Shown one piece after another: positions 17,924 through 27,764 of a DNA stretch of 64,000 nt. This DNA comes from Demequina maris. GTDB lineage: Bacteria > Actinomycetota > Actinomycetes > Actinomycetales > Demequinaceae. Position 1 is the first letter of the stretch. Each line of letters opens with the position of its first letter. The DNA lies in assembly GCF_000971155.1 (NCBI RefSeq), contig NZ_BBLX01000002.1:62001-126000 (forward strand). Direction: 5' to 3'. The translations under genes and the position numbers were made by a program. The notes below the pieces were generated by a model. The model made no database searches. It had not been told where the DNA came from and saw only the letters and a list, made by a program, of their open reading frames with translations.

Positions 17924-18733
17924 ATGTCCGCCAAGAACACCAAGGGCGACGCGCGCGCGGCCGCCAAGGCCAAGGCGCAGGCGCAGGTGCGCGCCCAGGA
18001 GCGCCGCACCACCATGATGATCATCGCGGGCTCCGTGGTGGGCCTCGCGCTGTTCGCGGGCCTCATCTTCTTCATCGTCAACCAGAGCAAGGTGCCCGAG
18101 CTCGGCGCTGACGGCGCGGTCGCCCCCGCGGCCGCGGACGCGACCGGCGGCATCCCGGTGGGCACCGGCGGCGTGGTCGGCGAGGACGTCCCCACCGACG
18201 CGCCCCGCGTCGACGTCTACCTCGACTTCATGTGCCCCATCTGCGGCACCTTCGAGGCGATCAACTCCGACGACCTCGACACGCTGCGCGAGTCCGGCGA
18301 CATCTCGCTGTACTACCACCCGATCTCGATCCTCGACCGCTTCAGCTCCGGCACCGAGTTCTCGACCCGCTCGGCCGGCGCGGCCGGCGTGATCGCCGAC
18401 CAGGCTCCGGAGTACTTCTCCGACTTCGTCGCGACCATGTTCGCGAACCAGCCTGAGGAGAACACCACCGGCCTGAGCGACGACGAGATCGCGGACCTCG
18501 CGACCCTCGTGGGCGTCCCGGACGACGTCGTCGCGAACCTCGACGACACCGACTTCAAGAAGTGGGCCACCGCCGCGACCGAGCAGGCGTCCGTCGACGG
18601 CATGCAGGGCACCCCGACGGTGCGCGTGTCGGCCTCGGGCGACTTCGCGGACGGCGAGATCCTCGACCCGAACGAGGTCTCCTACTTCACCGAGGGCGCG
18701 CTCAAGGCGTACCTCGAGGGCCTGGGCTCCTAG
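17924..18733 (+). CDS. Membrane-anchored DsbA-like thiol-disulfide oxidoreductase
   Basis: 269 residues. A basic, alanine- and lysine-rich N-terminus (1-27) is followed by one membrane segment (about 29-50) and an extracytoplasmic DsbA/DsbG-type domain with active site CPIC in YLDFMCPICGTFE and cis-proline in GTPTVRV. It should oxidise or shuffle disulfides of exported proteins, recharged by the MauE-like neighbour. RBS TGGAGACC lies before the ATG. A long terminator hairpin follows. Confidence 0.88.
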   Translation: MSAKNTKGDARAAAKAKAQAQVRAQERRTTMMIIAGSVVGLALFAGLIFFIVNQSKVPELGADGAVAPAAADATGGIPVGTGGVVGEDVPTDAPRVDVYLDFMCPICGTFEAINSDDLDTLRESGDISLYYHPISILDRFSSGTEFSTRSAGAAGVIADQAPEYFSDFVATMFANQPEENTTGLSDDEIADLATLVGVPDDVVANLDDTDFKKWATAATEQASVDGMQGTPTVRVSASGDFADGEILDPNEVSYFTEGALKAYLEGLGS

Positions 18734-18742
18734 CCCTCCCGG

Positions 18743-18799
18743 CCGGACGCGCGAGCGCCGCATCGTCCCTCACGGGCGGTGCGGCGCTCGTGCGTCCGG
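18743..18799 (+). terminator. Long hairpin after the DsbA-like gene
   Basis: A 19-bp stem with one mismatch (CCGGACGCGCGAGCGCCGC against GCGGCGCTCGTGCGTCCGG), with a CGCATCGTCC motif overlapping the base of the loop (18759). Confidence 0.75.
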
Positions 18800-18834
18800 C
18801 GCCCGGCGGCCGCCCGGTATCCTGGCCGCCGCAG

Positions 18835-18910
18835 GCTGGCATGGCGCAATCGGTAGCGCAGCGCTCTTGTAAAGCGAAGGTTGCGGGTTCGAGTCCCGCT
18901 GCCAGCTCCA
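18835..18910 (+). tRNA. tRNA-Thr (anticodon TGT)
   Basis: Acceptor stem GCTGGCA/TGCCAGC, D stem GCGC/GCGC, anticodon loop CTTGTAA reading TGT, T arm GCGGG-TTCGAGT-CCCGC, and encoded CCA (18908-18910). The anticodon stem has one non-Watson-Crick end pair. The TGT anticodon decodes ACA, a rare codon in this GC-rich DNA. Confidence 0.93.
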
Positions 18911-18937
18911 CCTCCTCCCGCGCGCCGGGCGCGGGGC

Positions 18938-19624
18938 TCAGAACAGCGCGTCGCGCGCGGGCGTGCCCCAGCGGATCGGCTCCGCGCCCTGCTTGGCCAG
19001 CAGGGCGTTGACGCGCGAGAACGGCCGCGACCCGAAGAAGCCGCGCGACGCGCTCAGCGGGCTCGGGTGCGCGCTCTCGACGCGCGGCACGTCCCCGAGC
19101 AGCGGCCCCAGCGCCCGCGCGTCGTTGCCCCACAGGATCGCGACCAGCGGTCCGCCGCGCGCGGCCAGCGCCTCGATCGCGAGCCGCGTCACGTCCTCCC
19201 AGCCGCGGCGGCGGTGCGAGCCCGCCTCCCCGGGCCGCACGGTGAGCACGCGGTTGAGCAGCATCACGCCCTGCTCGTGCCACGGGCTGAGGTCGCCCGA
19301 GGTCAGCTCCTCGCCGGTGTCCTCCCGCAGCTCGCGCGCGACGTTGACGAGCGAGCGCGGCATCGGGTGCCCCGGCGGCACCGAGAAGCTCAGCCCCACA
19401 GGGTCGCCCGGCGTCGGGTACGGGTCCTGACCGACGAGCAGCACGCGCACGTCCGCGAGCGGCAGGGTGAAGGCCCGCAGGACCGCGTCGGGCTCCGGCA
19501 GGTAGCCGCGCCCCGCCGCGACCTCGTCGCGCAGGAACGCGTCGAGCCCGGCGAGGGTCGGCGCCGCGGGCGCGAGGGCCTCGGCCCAGTCGGGGGCCAC
19601 CCGGGTGCGCCACGCATCGTCCAC
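18938..19624 (-). CDS. ung: Uracil-DNA glycosylase (family 1)
   Basis: A 228-residue base-excision repair enzyme that removes uracil from DNA. The catalytic motif is GQDPYPTPG (near residue 64), the uracil-pocket segment [16 protein letters not shown], and the minor-groove loop [13 protein letters not shown] near residue 186. The GTG start at 19624 gives MDDAW, and the 10-mer CGCATCGTCC (19613) overlaps these first codons. A TAGGGT box lies 6 nt upstream, so it is probably leaderless. Confidence 0.95.
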   Translation of the reverse strand: MDDAWRTRVAPDWAEALAPAAPTLAGLDAFLRDEVAAGRGYLPEPDAVLRAFTLPLADVRVLLVGQDPYPTPGDPVGLSFSVPPGHPMPRSLVNVARELREDTGEELTSGDLSPWHEQGVMLLNRVLTVRPGEAGSHRRRGWEDVTRLAIEALAARGGPLVAILWGNDARALGPLLGDVPRVESAHPSPLSASRGFFGSRPFSRVNALLAKQGAEPIRWGTPARDALF

Positions 19625-19630
19625 GCCGCC

Positions 19631-19636
19631 ACCCTA
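19631..19636 (-). promoter_or_regulatory. -10 box (TAGGGT) for leaderless ung
   Basis: On the minus strand TAGGGT ends 6 nt before the GTG at 19624; no ribosome site. Confidence 0.55.
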
Positions 19637-19757
19637 GCGACGGGACGATGCGCGGGCCGGGCCCCGTCCGCCGCCGGCCCCGTGCGGGCCGCCGCGCGCC
19701 TGTCCGGATAGCCCCGTACGCGCGGTTAGGGTGGTGCCCACCACGAGAGGGGGACGG

Positions 19758-20036
19758 ATGGACGCCGGTGCCGCTGCGGCGGTCGAGCAGACCGCGCTGA
19801 GCGAGCGCGACGCCGCCATCCTGTCCTTCGAGCGCGGCTGGTGGCGCTTCGCGGGGGCCAAGGAGGACGCCATCCGCGACGGCTTCGGCCTCACCGCGAC
19901 GCAGTACTACCAGGTGCTCAACTCGCTCATCGACGACCCCGCGGCGCTCGCCCACGATCCGGTGCTGGTGCAGCGCCTGCGCCGCATGCGCGCGACGCGT
20001 GGCCGCGGCCGCGCGACCGGCTCCGGGAACGCGTGA
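19758..20036 (+). CDS. DUF3263 family protein
   Basis: A 92-residue protein with the DUF3263 core: AILSFERGWWRFAGAKEDAIRDGFGLTATQYYQVLN split here as FERGWWRFAGAKE and TATQYYQVLNSLID. The shape suggests a small helix-turn-helix-like or adaptor protein; the role is unknown. It is conserved beside LytR_C genes in actinobacteria, as here. The ATG at 19758 has GAGAGGGGG upstream. The C-terminus is basic (RRMRATRGRGRATG). Confidence 0.85.
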   Translation: MDAGAAAAVEQTALSERDAAILSFERGWWRFAGAKEDAIRDGFGLTATQYYQVLNSLIDDPAALAHDPVLVQRLRRMRATRGRGRATGSGNA

Positions 20037-20047
20037 CCGCTGACCGA

Positions 20048-20053
20048 TAAGGT
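20048..20053 (+). promoter_or_regulatory. -10 box (TAAGGT) that sets the LytR_C start
   Basis: TAAGGT is followed after 6 nt by the GTG at 20060. An ATG at 20054 abuts the box and would lie upstream of the expected transcript start, so GTG is the better start. Confidence 0.55.
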
Positions 20054-20059
20054 ATGCCC

Positions 20060-20665
20060 GTGACCGACGAGTATCCGCGAGACGAGTTCGACGAGATCGC
20101 CGAGAGCGGCGGCCCCGTGGGCGTGCACCGAGCACCCCGCCCGTGGTGGACGATCATCGTCGTCCCGGTGGTCGTCTTCGTCGCCGCCGGGCTCCTCGCG
20201 TTCGGCCTCGCGCAGTTCCTCTGGGACACCGGCAGCGGGTCCGAGGCCTCGGCCTCGCCGTCCGCCTCCGCGTCGGCCTCCGCCGAGCCCAGCGCCTCCG
20301 CGTCCGCCTCCCCGAGCGCGTCCGCCTCGGCGAGCGCCGAGCCCAGCGAGTCGGCCACGCCCGAGCCCAGCGAGACCGCGGAGCCCGAGCCGGTCATCGA
20401 CTACGACGCCCCGACCGCGGTGCTCAACGGCACCGGCGTCTCGGGCCTCGCGGGCGAGAAGGCCACGATCCTCACCGACGCCGGCTTCACCGACGTCTCC
20501 GCCGCGAACCTCACGGCCCGCCCGTCCGCGAACGTCGTGATCTACGACAGCGAGGAGCGCGCCGACACGGCCCAGGAGGTCGCGGACCTGCTCGGCATCG
20601 ACACGGTCGAGTTCGGCGACACCGAGACGCTCGCCGACATCGAGGTCCAGATCGTCTCCCAGTAG
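20060..20665 (+). CDS. Membrane-anchored LytR C-terminal domain protein
   Basis: 201 residues. A short acidic cytoplasmic part is followed by a membrane segment (about 32-54), a 50-residue low-complexity linker of Ser, Ala, Pro and Glu repeats, and a LytR_C domain (from about residue 113, with AVLNGTGVSGLAGE and a late VEVQIV-type strand). The catalytic LytR-CpsA-Psr domain is absent. These proteins are envelope-associated; a wall-binding role is inference. Its start was chosen from the adjacent -10 box. Confidence 0.8.
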   Translation: MTDEYPRDEFDEIAESGGPVGVHRAPRPWWTIIVVPVVVFVAAGLLAFGLAQFLWDTGSGSEASASPSASASASAEPSASASASPSASASASAEPSESATPEPSETAEPEPVIDYDAPTAVLNGTGVSGLAGEKATILTDAGFTDVSAANLTARPSANVVIYDSEERADTAQEVADLLGIDTVEFGDTETLADIEVQIVSQ

Positions 20666-20709
20666 GGGACGATGCGCGCCACGCCGTCGGCGAACACCGT
20701 CCACGGCGT

Positions 20710-20738
20710 TTGCACTCGACGGGGGAGAGTGCCAGAAT
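20710..20738 (+). promoter_or_regulatory. groEL promoter with an HrcA half-palindrome in the spacer
   Basis: -35 TTGCAC (20710-20715) and -10 CAGAAT (20733-20738) are 17 nt apart. GCACTC-N9-GAGTGC (20712-20732) overlaps the -35 and the spacer, giving a shortened CIRCE element. Confidence 0.75.
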
Positions 20739-20743
20739 CGGCG

Positions 20744-22514
<1,771 letters not shown>

Positions 22515-22543
22515 GCCCTGCTCGAGCTTCGCAGAAGCCAGCG

Positions 22544-22583
22544 CGAAGGCCCCGCTCCCGGTTCGCCGGGGGCGGGGCCTTCG
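22544..22583 (+). terminator. groEL terminator hairpin
   Basis: A 17-bp stem with one mismatch, CGAAGGCCCCGCTCCCG against CGGGGGCGGGGCCTTCG, followed by TCG. Confidence 0.85.
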
Positions 22584-22630
22584 TCGTGCGCGGGGACGAT
22601 GCGGCGGGTGGCCCAACACGCGGCTCGCGC

Positions 22631-22709
22631 GCAAGTCACACATCTGACGCCCGGTGATCGCGCGTCACGCGGGGATCCGCGCCCACGGGTCGTCAGATGT
22701 GTGACTTGC
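22631..22709. repeat. Perfect 19-bp inverted repeat with a 41-nt centre
   Basis: GCAAGTCACACATCTGACG at 22631-22649 and its exact complement at 22691-22709. It lies 122 nt after groEL, beyond the terminator, and before the convergent DUF4031 gene. A GGACGATGCG motif is 28 nt to the left. I see no gene in it; only one copy is in the window. Confidence 0.8.
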
Positions 22710-22747
22710 GGTCGGGCGGGGCGGGGGTGGGTGCTCGCAGCCCCGCG

Positions 22748-23017
22748 CTACCCGGCGCGCCGCTGGGCCGCCGTCACCCGCAGCCCGGAGGCGCGGAGCC
22801 GCCGCACGAGGTCGCGCGTCGACACCTCGACCGCCCCAAGCCCCACGAGCTGCGCGCGCCGCTCCTCGGGGTAGTCGTAGTGGTCGCGGTCGAAGGCCCG
22901 CGGCGGGATCCCGGCACGCGCGGCGAACGCGTGCAGCTCCTCGAGCGACTCGTCCGAGACGAGGTGCCCCCAGATGCGCCCGTGGTTGGGCCACAGCGGG
23001 GGGTCGATGAGGATCAC
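22748..23017 (-). CDS. DUF4031 family protein
   Basis: An 89-residue protein starting MILIDPPLWPNHGRIWGHL, then FAARAGIPPRAFDRDHYDYPEE and a basic end; this is the DUF4031 pattern, with conserved His, Asp and Tyr residues that could bind a metal or ligand. No function is established. It is followed on the same strand, upstream, by the WXG100 gene with a 16-nt gap, so the two may be co-transcribed. Confidence 0.85.
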   Translation of the reverse strand: MILIDPPLWPNHGRIWGHLVSDESLEELHAFAARAGIPPRAFDRDHYDYPEERRAQLVGLGAVEVSTRDLVRRLRASGLRVTAAQRRAG

Positions 23018-23033
23018 ACCCCGAGCGTAGGCC

Positions 23034-23321
23034 TCACCGTGCGAACAGCCGCGACGCGGTCGCCTCCGCCTCCTCGTAGGACCGCGCGGCGTGCGCGAGC
23101 GCCGTCGTGATGGCGTCGAGCGCGGACTCGACGTGGGTCTGCGCGCCGCGCCACTGCTCGCGCACGTCCGCGAAGGCCGCGGCCGCGGAGCCCTGCCACG
23201 TGGAGTCGAGCGCGATGAGCTCGGCCATGAGGGCCGCGACCTCCGCGCGGATCGCGTCGGCGGAGCGTCCCGCGCGGGCGGAGGCGGCCGAGACCTCGGC
23301 CGCGTCGACGTGATACTGCAT
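23034..23321 (-). CDS. WXG100-family (ESAT-6-like) protein
   Basis: 95 residues, almost entirely helical, with the WQG form of the W-x-G turn in LDSTWQGSAAAAF near the centre and an end YEEAEATASRLFAR matching the YxxxD/E secretion signal. These proteins form helical hairpin dimers exported by type VII systems. A GAGGAGGAACC ribosome site precedes the ATG at 23321. No EccC/EccD gene, partner or effector is nearby. Confidence 0.85.
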   Translation of the reverse strand: MQYHVDAAEVSAASARAGRSADAIRAEVAALMAELIALDSTWQGSAAAAFADVREQWRGAQTHVESALDAITTALAHAARSYEEAEATASRLFAR

Positions 23322-23403
23322 GGTTCCTCCTCGTTGGGTGTGGACCGAGGCTAGGCAGGCGGCGTCGACGCCGGCCCGCGGCACGGAGGGACCGGGGGAG
23401 GGA

Positions 23404-24114
23404 TCAGCTCGCGTCGGCGGTCGGGGACATCGCCGCGATCTTCTTGTCGAGGCGCGCGGCCTCGGCGGCGAGGTTCTGGCGCGCCTGCGACTCCCACGTC
23501 GCGCCGAGCGGCGTCGTGTACAGGCGATTGCGCGCGAGCAGCTTGCCGACGATCGCGCGGCGGCTGCGCAGGAACCGGTCGTCCGGCACCGACGCGTACT
23601 CCTCGCGCACGTCCGCGAGGTAGGTCTTGTAGCGCTGCGGGTCCGCAGCGAGGATCGCGAGGTCCGCGTCCGACAGCACCTGCGCGTCCGGGGTGTCCGG
23701 CGTCGCCGAGTGGCGCGACAGACCCTTCACCATCTCCGCGACGGCGTCGATCTTCACGTCGGGCACGCCCAGGTCGCGCAGCTCGAGGCGGGCGAACTCC
23801 GCGCTGGCGTCCTCGTCCTCGCCGCCGCGCTGCGCGTACGCCGCCTCGGAGTCCGAGGAGAACACGGCGCCGTGGTACCACGCGGCGAGGCGCACGCAGT
23901 GGGGGAGGCGGGTCTCCTGCTGGAGCTCGTCGACGCGCGTGAGCAGCTCGACGAGGTGGCGGACGTCGTGAAACCGGCGGTCGGGGTTCTGCCACCGGCG
24001 GAGCAGCCGTGCGCCCGCCTCGGCGATCTCATCCTCGGGTGCGGCAGCCCCCACCGCGACCGCCTCGCGGACGAAGGCGGGCAGCAACCATGCCGGCGTC
24101 GTGGCCGTGGACAT
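23404..24114 (-). CDS. Predicted HD-superfamily metal-dependent phosphohydrolase
   Basis: 236 residues. The HD-type ligands are RRFHDVRHLVELL (His and Asp), then LAAWYHGAVF in place of the usual HD pair, and further acidic residues in LSDADLAILAAD. This matches the COG4339 group of predicted HD hydrolases with unknown substrate, seen near cold-shock genes in actinobacteria. The ATG at 24114 (GAGGTGAAG upstream) is preferred over a longer frame reaching 24261. Confidence 0.8.
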   Translation of the reverse strand: MSTATTPAWLLPAFVREAVAVGAAAPEDEIAEAGARLLRRWQNPDRRFHDVRHLVELLTRVDELQQETRLPHCVRLAAWYHGAVFSSDSEAAYAQRGGEDEDASAEFARLELRDLGVPDVKIDAVAEMVKGLSRHSATPDTPDAQVLSDADLAILAADPQRYKTYLADVREEYASVPDDRFLRSRRAIVGKLLARNRLYTTPLGATWESQARQNLAAEAARLDKKIAAMSPTADAS

Positions 24115-24241
24115 CTTCACCTCGACTGGTTTCGGGGACTCCCAACCCCTCCAGTCTGCCCACAACACCCCGCCCCGCGCAAAGAACCTTCGCGCGCGTC
24201 CCACGACTCGCGCATCGTCCTCGTGTGAACGCACCTCAAAC

Positions 24242-24269
24242 GGCGCATCGTCCCGCGGCACGATGCGCC
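24242..24269. repeat. Motif-built hairpin in a divergent promoter region
   Basis: GGCGCATCGT (24242-24251) pairs with ACGATGCGCC (24260-24269) around an 8-nt loop. It lies between the divergent HD and cold-shock genes, where a terminator is not expected. Another CGCATCGTCC is at 24211. Confidence 0.6.
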
Positions 24270-24363
24270 CGCCCGGGCGTGCGCCGGGGCCCGGCGTCGC
24301 AGGGTCCGGCTAGAATCGATCGGGGCACCGAACCGCGGTGCCCGCATGACGAACGAGGTAGAT

Positions 24364-24744
24364 GTGCCCACTGGAAAGGTGAAGTGGTTCGACTCCGACA
24401 AGGGGTTCGGATTCATCGCGAGCGAGGACGGCTCGGAGGTCTTCCTCCACGCTTCGGCCCTGCCCGCCGGCACCACCGTGAAGCCGGGCGCGAAGGTCGA
24501 CTACTCGGTGGCGGACGGCCGCCGCGGTCCCTCCGCCCTCAACGTCACCGTGCTCGAGCCGGCGCCGTCCGTCGCGGCGAACCAGCGCAAGCCCGCCGAG
24601 CAGATGACCGTGATCGTCGAGGACCTCATCAAGATGCTCGACGGCGTGTCCAACACGCTCCGCAAGGGCCGCTACCCGGAGCCCGCCAAGGCCAAGCCCG
24701 TCGCCGCCGTGCTGCGCGCCGTCGCGGACCAGCTGGACGTCTGA
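24364..24744 (+). CDS. cspB: Cold-shock protein with a C-terminal extension
   Basis: 126 residues. The N-terminal cold-shock domain has RNP1 KGFGFI and RNP2-like VFLHAS, preceded by TGKVKWFDSD; a helical extension follows (residues 67-126), as in actinobacterial CspB-type proteins longer than the usual 67 residues. It binds single-stranded nucleic acid. The GTG at 24364 fits the family N-terminus (PTGKVKWF); ATG at 24346 is possible. A TAGAAT -10 lies at 24311. The stop overlaps the DUF3027 start. Confidence 0.9.
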   Translation: MPTGKVKWFDSDKGFGFIASEDGSEVFLHASALPAGTTVKPGAKVDYSVADGRRGPSALNVTVLEPAPSVAANQRKPAEQMTVIVEDLIKMLDGVSNTLRKGRYPEPAKAKPVAAVLRAVADQLDV

Positions 24745-25769
24745 TGGCCAAGGACGCCGTGCTCGTCGAGGCCGTCGAGACCGCCCGCGACGCCGCCGTG
24801 GAGACGGCCGGCGACGAGGCGCTCGTCGGCGACCACCTCCGCGCCGTCATCGAGGAGGACCGCCTCGTCACGCACCTGTTCGCGTGCACGATGCCCGGCT
24901 ACCGCGGCTGGGTCTGGTCCGTTACCGTCGCGCGCGCCCCGCGCCAGAAGGCCGCGACCGTGTGCGAGGCGCACCTCGTGCCCGCGGACGATGCGCTGCT
25001 CGCCCCGGCCTGGGTGCCGTGGGCCGACCGCGTGCGCCCCGGGGACCTCGAGCCCTCGATGGTGCTGCCGTACATCCCCGACGACGCGCGCCTGGTGCAG
25101 GGCTTCGAGTCCGCCGGCGACGAGGACGAGGACCGGCTCGCGAACTGGGAGCTCGGCCTGGGCCGGCCGCGCGTGCTCGGCCCCGACGGCCGCGCCGACG
25201 TCGCCGACCGCTGGTACCGCGGCTCGCACGGCCCCACCGCCGCGTCCGCGATCGCGTCGGCCTCGCCGTGCTCGACCTGCGCGTTCTTCATCCCGCTCGC
25301 GGGCTCGATGCGCATGCGCTTCGGCGCGTGCTCGAACGAGTGGTCGCCGGACGACGGCCGCGTCGTGAGCGTCGACCACGGCTGCGGCGCCCACTCCGAG
25401 ACCGACATCGAGCGCGGCGCCACGCAGTGGCCCGAGGTCGACCCGGTGTTCGAGAACGACGTCGCCGTCGAGATGGACCTCGCGCCGGAGCCCGAGCCCG
25501 AGCCCGAGGCCGAGGTTGCGGCTGAGCCCGCGGTGGACGCCGCGGACGCGCTGCAGGACGATGCGGCGGAGACCCCCGCCGAGGACGTCGCCGAGCCGGT
25601 CGCCGAGGGGGCCCCGGTCGAGGAGGCGCCCGCGGAGGAGCCCGTCGACGAGGCTCCTGTCGAGGAGGGCCCGGCGGACGAGACCGTCGCCGAGGAGGCT
25701 CCGGTGGACGAGGCTCCTGTCGAGGGGGCGCCGGCGGAGACCGACGCGGAGGAGCGCCAGGCTGACTGA
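24744..25769 (+). CDS. DUF3027 family protein
   Basis: A 341-residue protein. Residues 1-240 form the conserved part, with GYRGWVWSVTVAR, VPWADRVRPGD and WYRGSHGP, and a cysteine set CSTC, then GACSNEWSPDD and GCGAHSE that could bind zinc. The last 100 residues are a highly acidic repeat of Val, Glu, Ala and Pro (25490-25760), unlikely to fold. Coupled to cspB by TGATG. Function unknown. It contains two GGACGATGCG motifs, both read as Asp-Asp-Ala. Confidence 0.85.
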   Translation: MAKDAVLVEAVETARDAAVETAGDEALVGDHLRAVIEEDRLVTHLFACTMPGYRGWVWSVTVARAPRQKAATVCEAHLVPADDALLAPAWVPWADRVRPGDLEPSMVLPYIPDDARLVQGFESAGDEDEDRLANWELGLGRPRVLGPDGRADVADRWYRGSHGPTAASAIASASPCSTCAFFIPLAGSMRMRFGACSNEWSPDDGRVVSVDHGCGAHSETDIERGATQWPEVDPVFENDVAVEMDLAPEPEPEPEAEVAAEPAVDAADALQDDAAETPAEDVAEPVAEGAPVEEAPAEEPVDEAPVEEGPADETVAEEAPVDEAPVEGAPAETDAEERQAD

Positions 25770-25797
25770 GGCCGACGCCCCGGCGTCACGGAGACGG

Positions 25798-26970
25798 GTG
25801 GCGCGCGCCCTGGCGGCGCGCGTCTACGTCCCCACCTTCATCGCCGAGATCGGCATCGGCGCGATGCTGCCCGTGCTCGCGCTCAGCGTCATCGACATGG
25901 GCCACACGGCGGCCTTCGGCTCGCTCGCCGTGGTCGCCTACCAGCTGGGCCGCATGCCCGGCTCGGCGCTCGGCGGCGGTCTCGCCCACCGCATCGGCTC
26001 GGCGCACGCGGCGCTCGTCACGCTGGGCATCATCGCGGTCGGCTCGACCATCGCCGCGCTCGCGCCCGACCTCGCCGTGTTCATGGCCGGAGCGGTGCTC
26101 GTGGGACTGGGACACGCGTCGTACCACGTGGCCCGCCAGGACCAGATCCTCGGCGTCATCTCGTCGGGCTTCATCGCGCGCTCGCTGACCTCGCTCGCGG
26201 GCGTGTGGCGCATCTCGAACTTCGTGGGCCCGCTCATCGGCGCGGGCCTCATCGCGATCTGGGGCGTCGACGCGATCTACTGGCTCGGCGCCGCCTGCAT
26301 CCTGCTGGCGATGGCCGTCCTGGCGGCCGTCGGCATGCGCGGCGACCGCCGCATCGTCCGGCCGGACCACCGCATCTCGCTCGCCGCGATGGCGCGCGAG
26401 CAGCGCCACGTTCTCAGCACGCTCGGTCTCACCGTCGTCGCGACCGGCGCGCTCCGCCAGGCCCGCATCGCGGTCATCCCGCTGTGGGCCACGCACGTCG
26501 GGCTCAGCCCCGAGGTCGCGACGCTCGTCTTCTCGATCTCCGCGGGGATCGACATGCTCCTCTTCTACCCGGCCGGGCTCACCATGGACCGCCGCGGGCG
26601 GCTGTGGACCGCGATCCCGTCCTCGATCCTCCTCGCCGCGGGCTTCATCGCGCTGCCGTTCACGGACGGCGTCGCGCAGGTCACCGCGGCCGCGCTCATC
26701 CTCGGCATCGGGAACGGGTGGGGGTCGGGCCTCATCATGACGCTCGGTGCGGACGTCGCGCCCGAGCGCGGTCGGTCCGTCTTCACCGGTATCTGGATGA
26801 TCCTCCAGGACATCGGCGGGCTCGCGGGGCCGGCGCTCGTGTCGCTCGGCGCGGTGATCGCGCTACCGGTGGGCTTCTTCGCGGTGGGCGGCATCGGGCT
26901 CGCGACCACCGGCGGCTTCCTCGCGTGGGTGCCGCGCACGCGGCCGGCCCACCAGCACGAGATCGACTAG
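25798..26970 (+). CDS. MFS transporter
   Basis: 390 residues with about 12 hydrophobic segments and the family loop motifs LAHRIGSAHAAL and DRRGRLW. Substrate is unknown; the form resembles drug or sugar efflux carriers. The DUF3027 stop is 28 nt upstream. The GTG at 25798 has GGAG upstream and is the first good start after it; no better one is visible. The stop codon overlaps the stop of the convergent CAP gene (CTAG). Confidence 0.82.
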   Translation: MARALAARVYVPTFIAEIGIGAMLPVLALSVIDMGHTAAFGSLAVVAYQLGRMPGSALGGGLAHRIGSAHAALVTLGIIAVGSTIAALAPDLAVFMAGAVLVGLGHASYHVARQDQILGVISSGFIARSLTSLAGVWRISNFVGPLIGAGLIAIWGVDAIYWLGAACILLAMAVLAAVGMRGDRRIVRPDHRISLAAMAREQRHVLSTLGLTVVATGALRQARIAVIPLWATHVGLSPEVATLVFSISAGIDMLLFYPAGLTMDRRGRLWTAIPSSILLAAGFIALPFTDGVAQVTAAALILGIGNGWGSGLIMTLGADVAPERGRSVFTGIWMILQDIGGLAGPALVSLGAVIALPVGFFAVGGIGLATTGGFLAWVPRTRPAHQHEID

Positions 26971-27764
26971 CGGAAGTTCTCCGTCGCGTACCAGGTGGTG
27001 CCGTCGGAGGTGACGGCGGCGCCGGCGCCCATCTGCGTGTACGCGGGGTTCATGAGGTTGGCGCAGTGGCCGGGCGAGTAGACCCAGCCGCCGTGCAGCT
27101 TGCCCATCGCGCTCGACTCGGTGAGGCCCGTCGAGCGGTAGACGACGCCCACGTTCTCGGCGCCCGGACGGTTGGGGTTGTGCGCGAGCGCGTCCGCGAG
27201 GGCGGCGGTGCCGGAGTCCTGCGCGGCCATCTGCCGCGACCAGCCCGTCGCCGCGGCCGCGAGGTCCGAGGACCACGTGAGCGGGGCGATGCCCAGCTTC
27301 GCGCGCTCGGCGTTCGTCGCGGCCAGGAGCCCGCTCACGCTCGAGGCGGAGGACGGCGCCTGCGGGTTCGCGCAGTAGGAGGTGAAGCTCACGCTCGGCG
27401 CGGCGGCCGGGGCGGCCTGCGTCGAGGTCGTGGTCGAGGGGGCGCTCACGGTCGCAGGGGACGATGCGGGGGCGGCCACGGGCTCGGGCTCCGGCGGGGG
27501 CGGGGGGACCGTCACGGACACGGGCCGCAGGTCGGAGACGTCCTCGGCGGAGCCGGAGGCCTGGATCGACGCGAGAGGCGCGGCCTCGATCGGGTCGGTC
27601 ACGGGGGCGAGGTCCTGGGCGTAGGAGGCGGTGGCCGGCACGAACGTGTACGCCCCGGCCAGGGCGGTGGACGCCACGAGCACGGGCAGTCCACCGAGCA
27701 GGAGGGCGGGAGCGCGTCGACGGCGTCGGCGGGTGCGCTCCAGCACCTCCTGCGTCTCGGTCAT
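26967..27764 (-). CDS. Secreted CAP/SCP-domain protein
   Basis: 265 residues. An Arg-rich start (RTRRRRRRAP) leads into a membrane anchor or signal segment (about 22-48), a Pro/Ala/Thr linker (90-140), and a CAP domain with LLAATNAERAKLGIAPLTWSS, the GAENVG motif and SPGHCANLMNP with the conserved His. CAP proteins are extracellular; in actinobacteria the role is usually unknown. The ATG overlaps the serC stop (ATGA), so it is co-transcribed with serC. The motif at 27459 is read Ala-Ser-Ser in the linker. Confidence 0.88.
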   Translation of the reverse strand: MTETQEVLERTRRRRRRAPALLLGGLPVLVASTALAGAYTFVPATASYAQDLAPVTDPIEAAPLASIQASGSAEDVSDLRPVSVTVPPPPPEPEPVAAPASSPATVSAPSTTTSTQAAPAAAPSVSFTSYCANPQAPSSASSVSGLLAATNAERAKLGIAPLTWSSDLAAAATGWSRQMAAQDSGTAALADALAHNPNRPGAENVGVVYRSTGLTESSAMGKLHGGWVYSPGHCANLMNPAYTQMGAGAAVTSDGTTWYATENFR

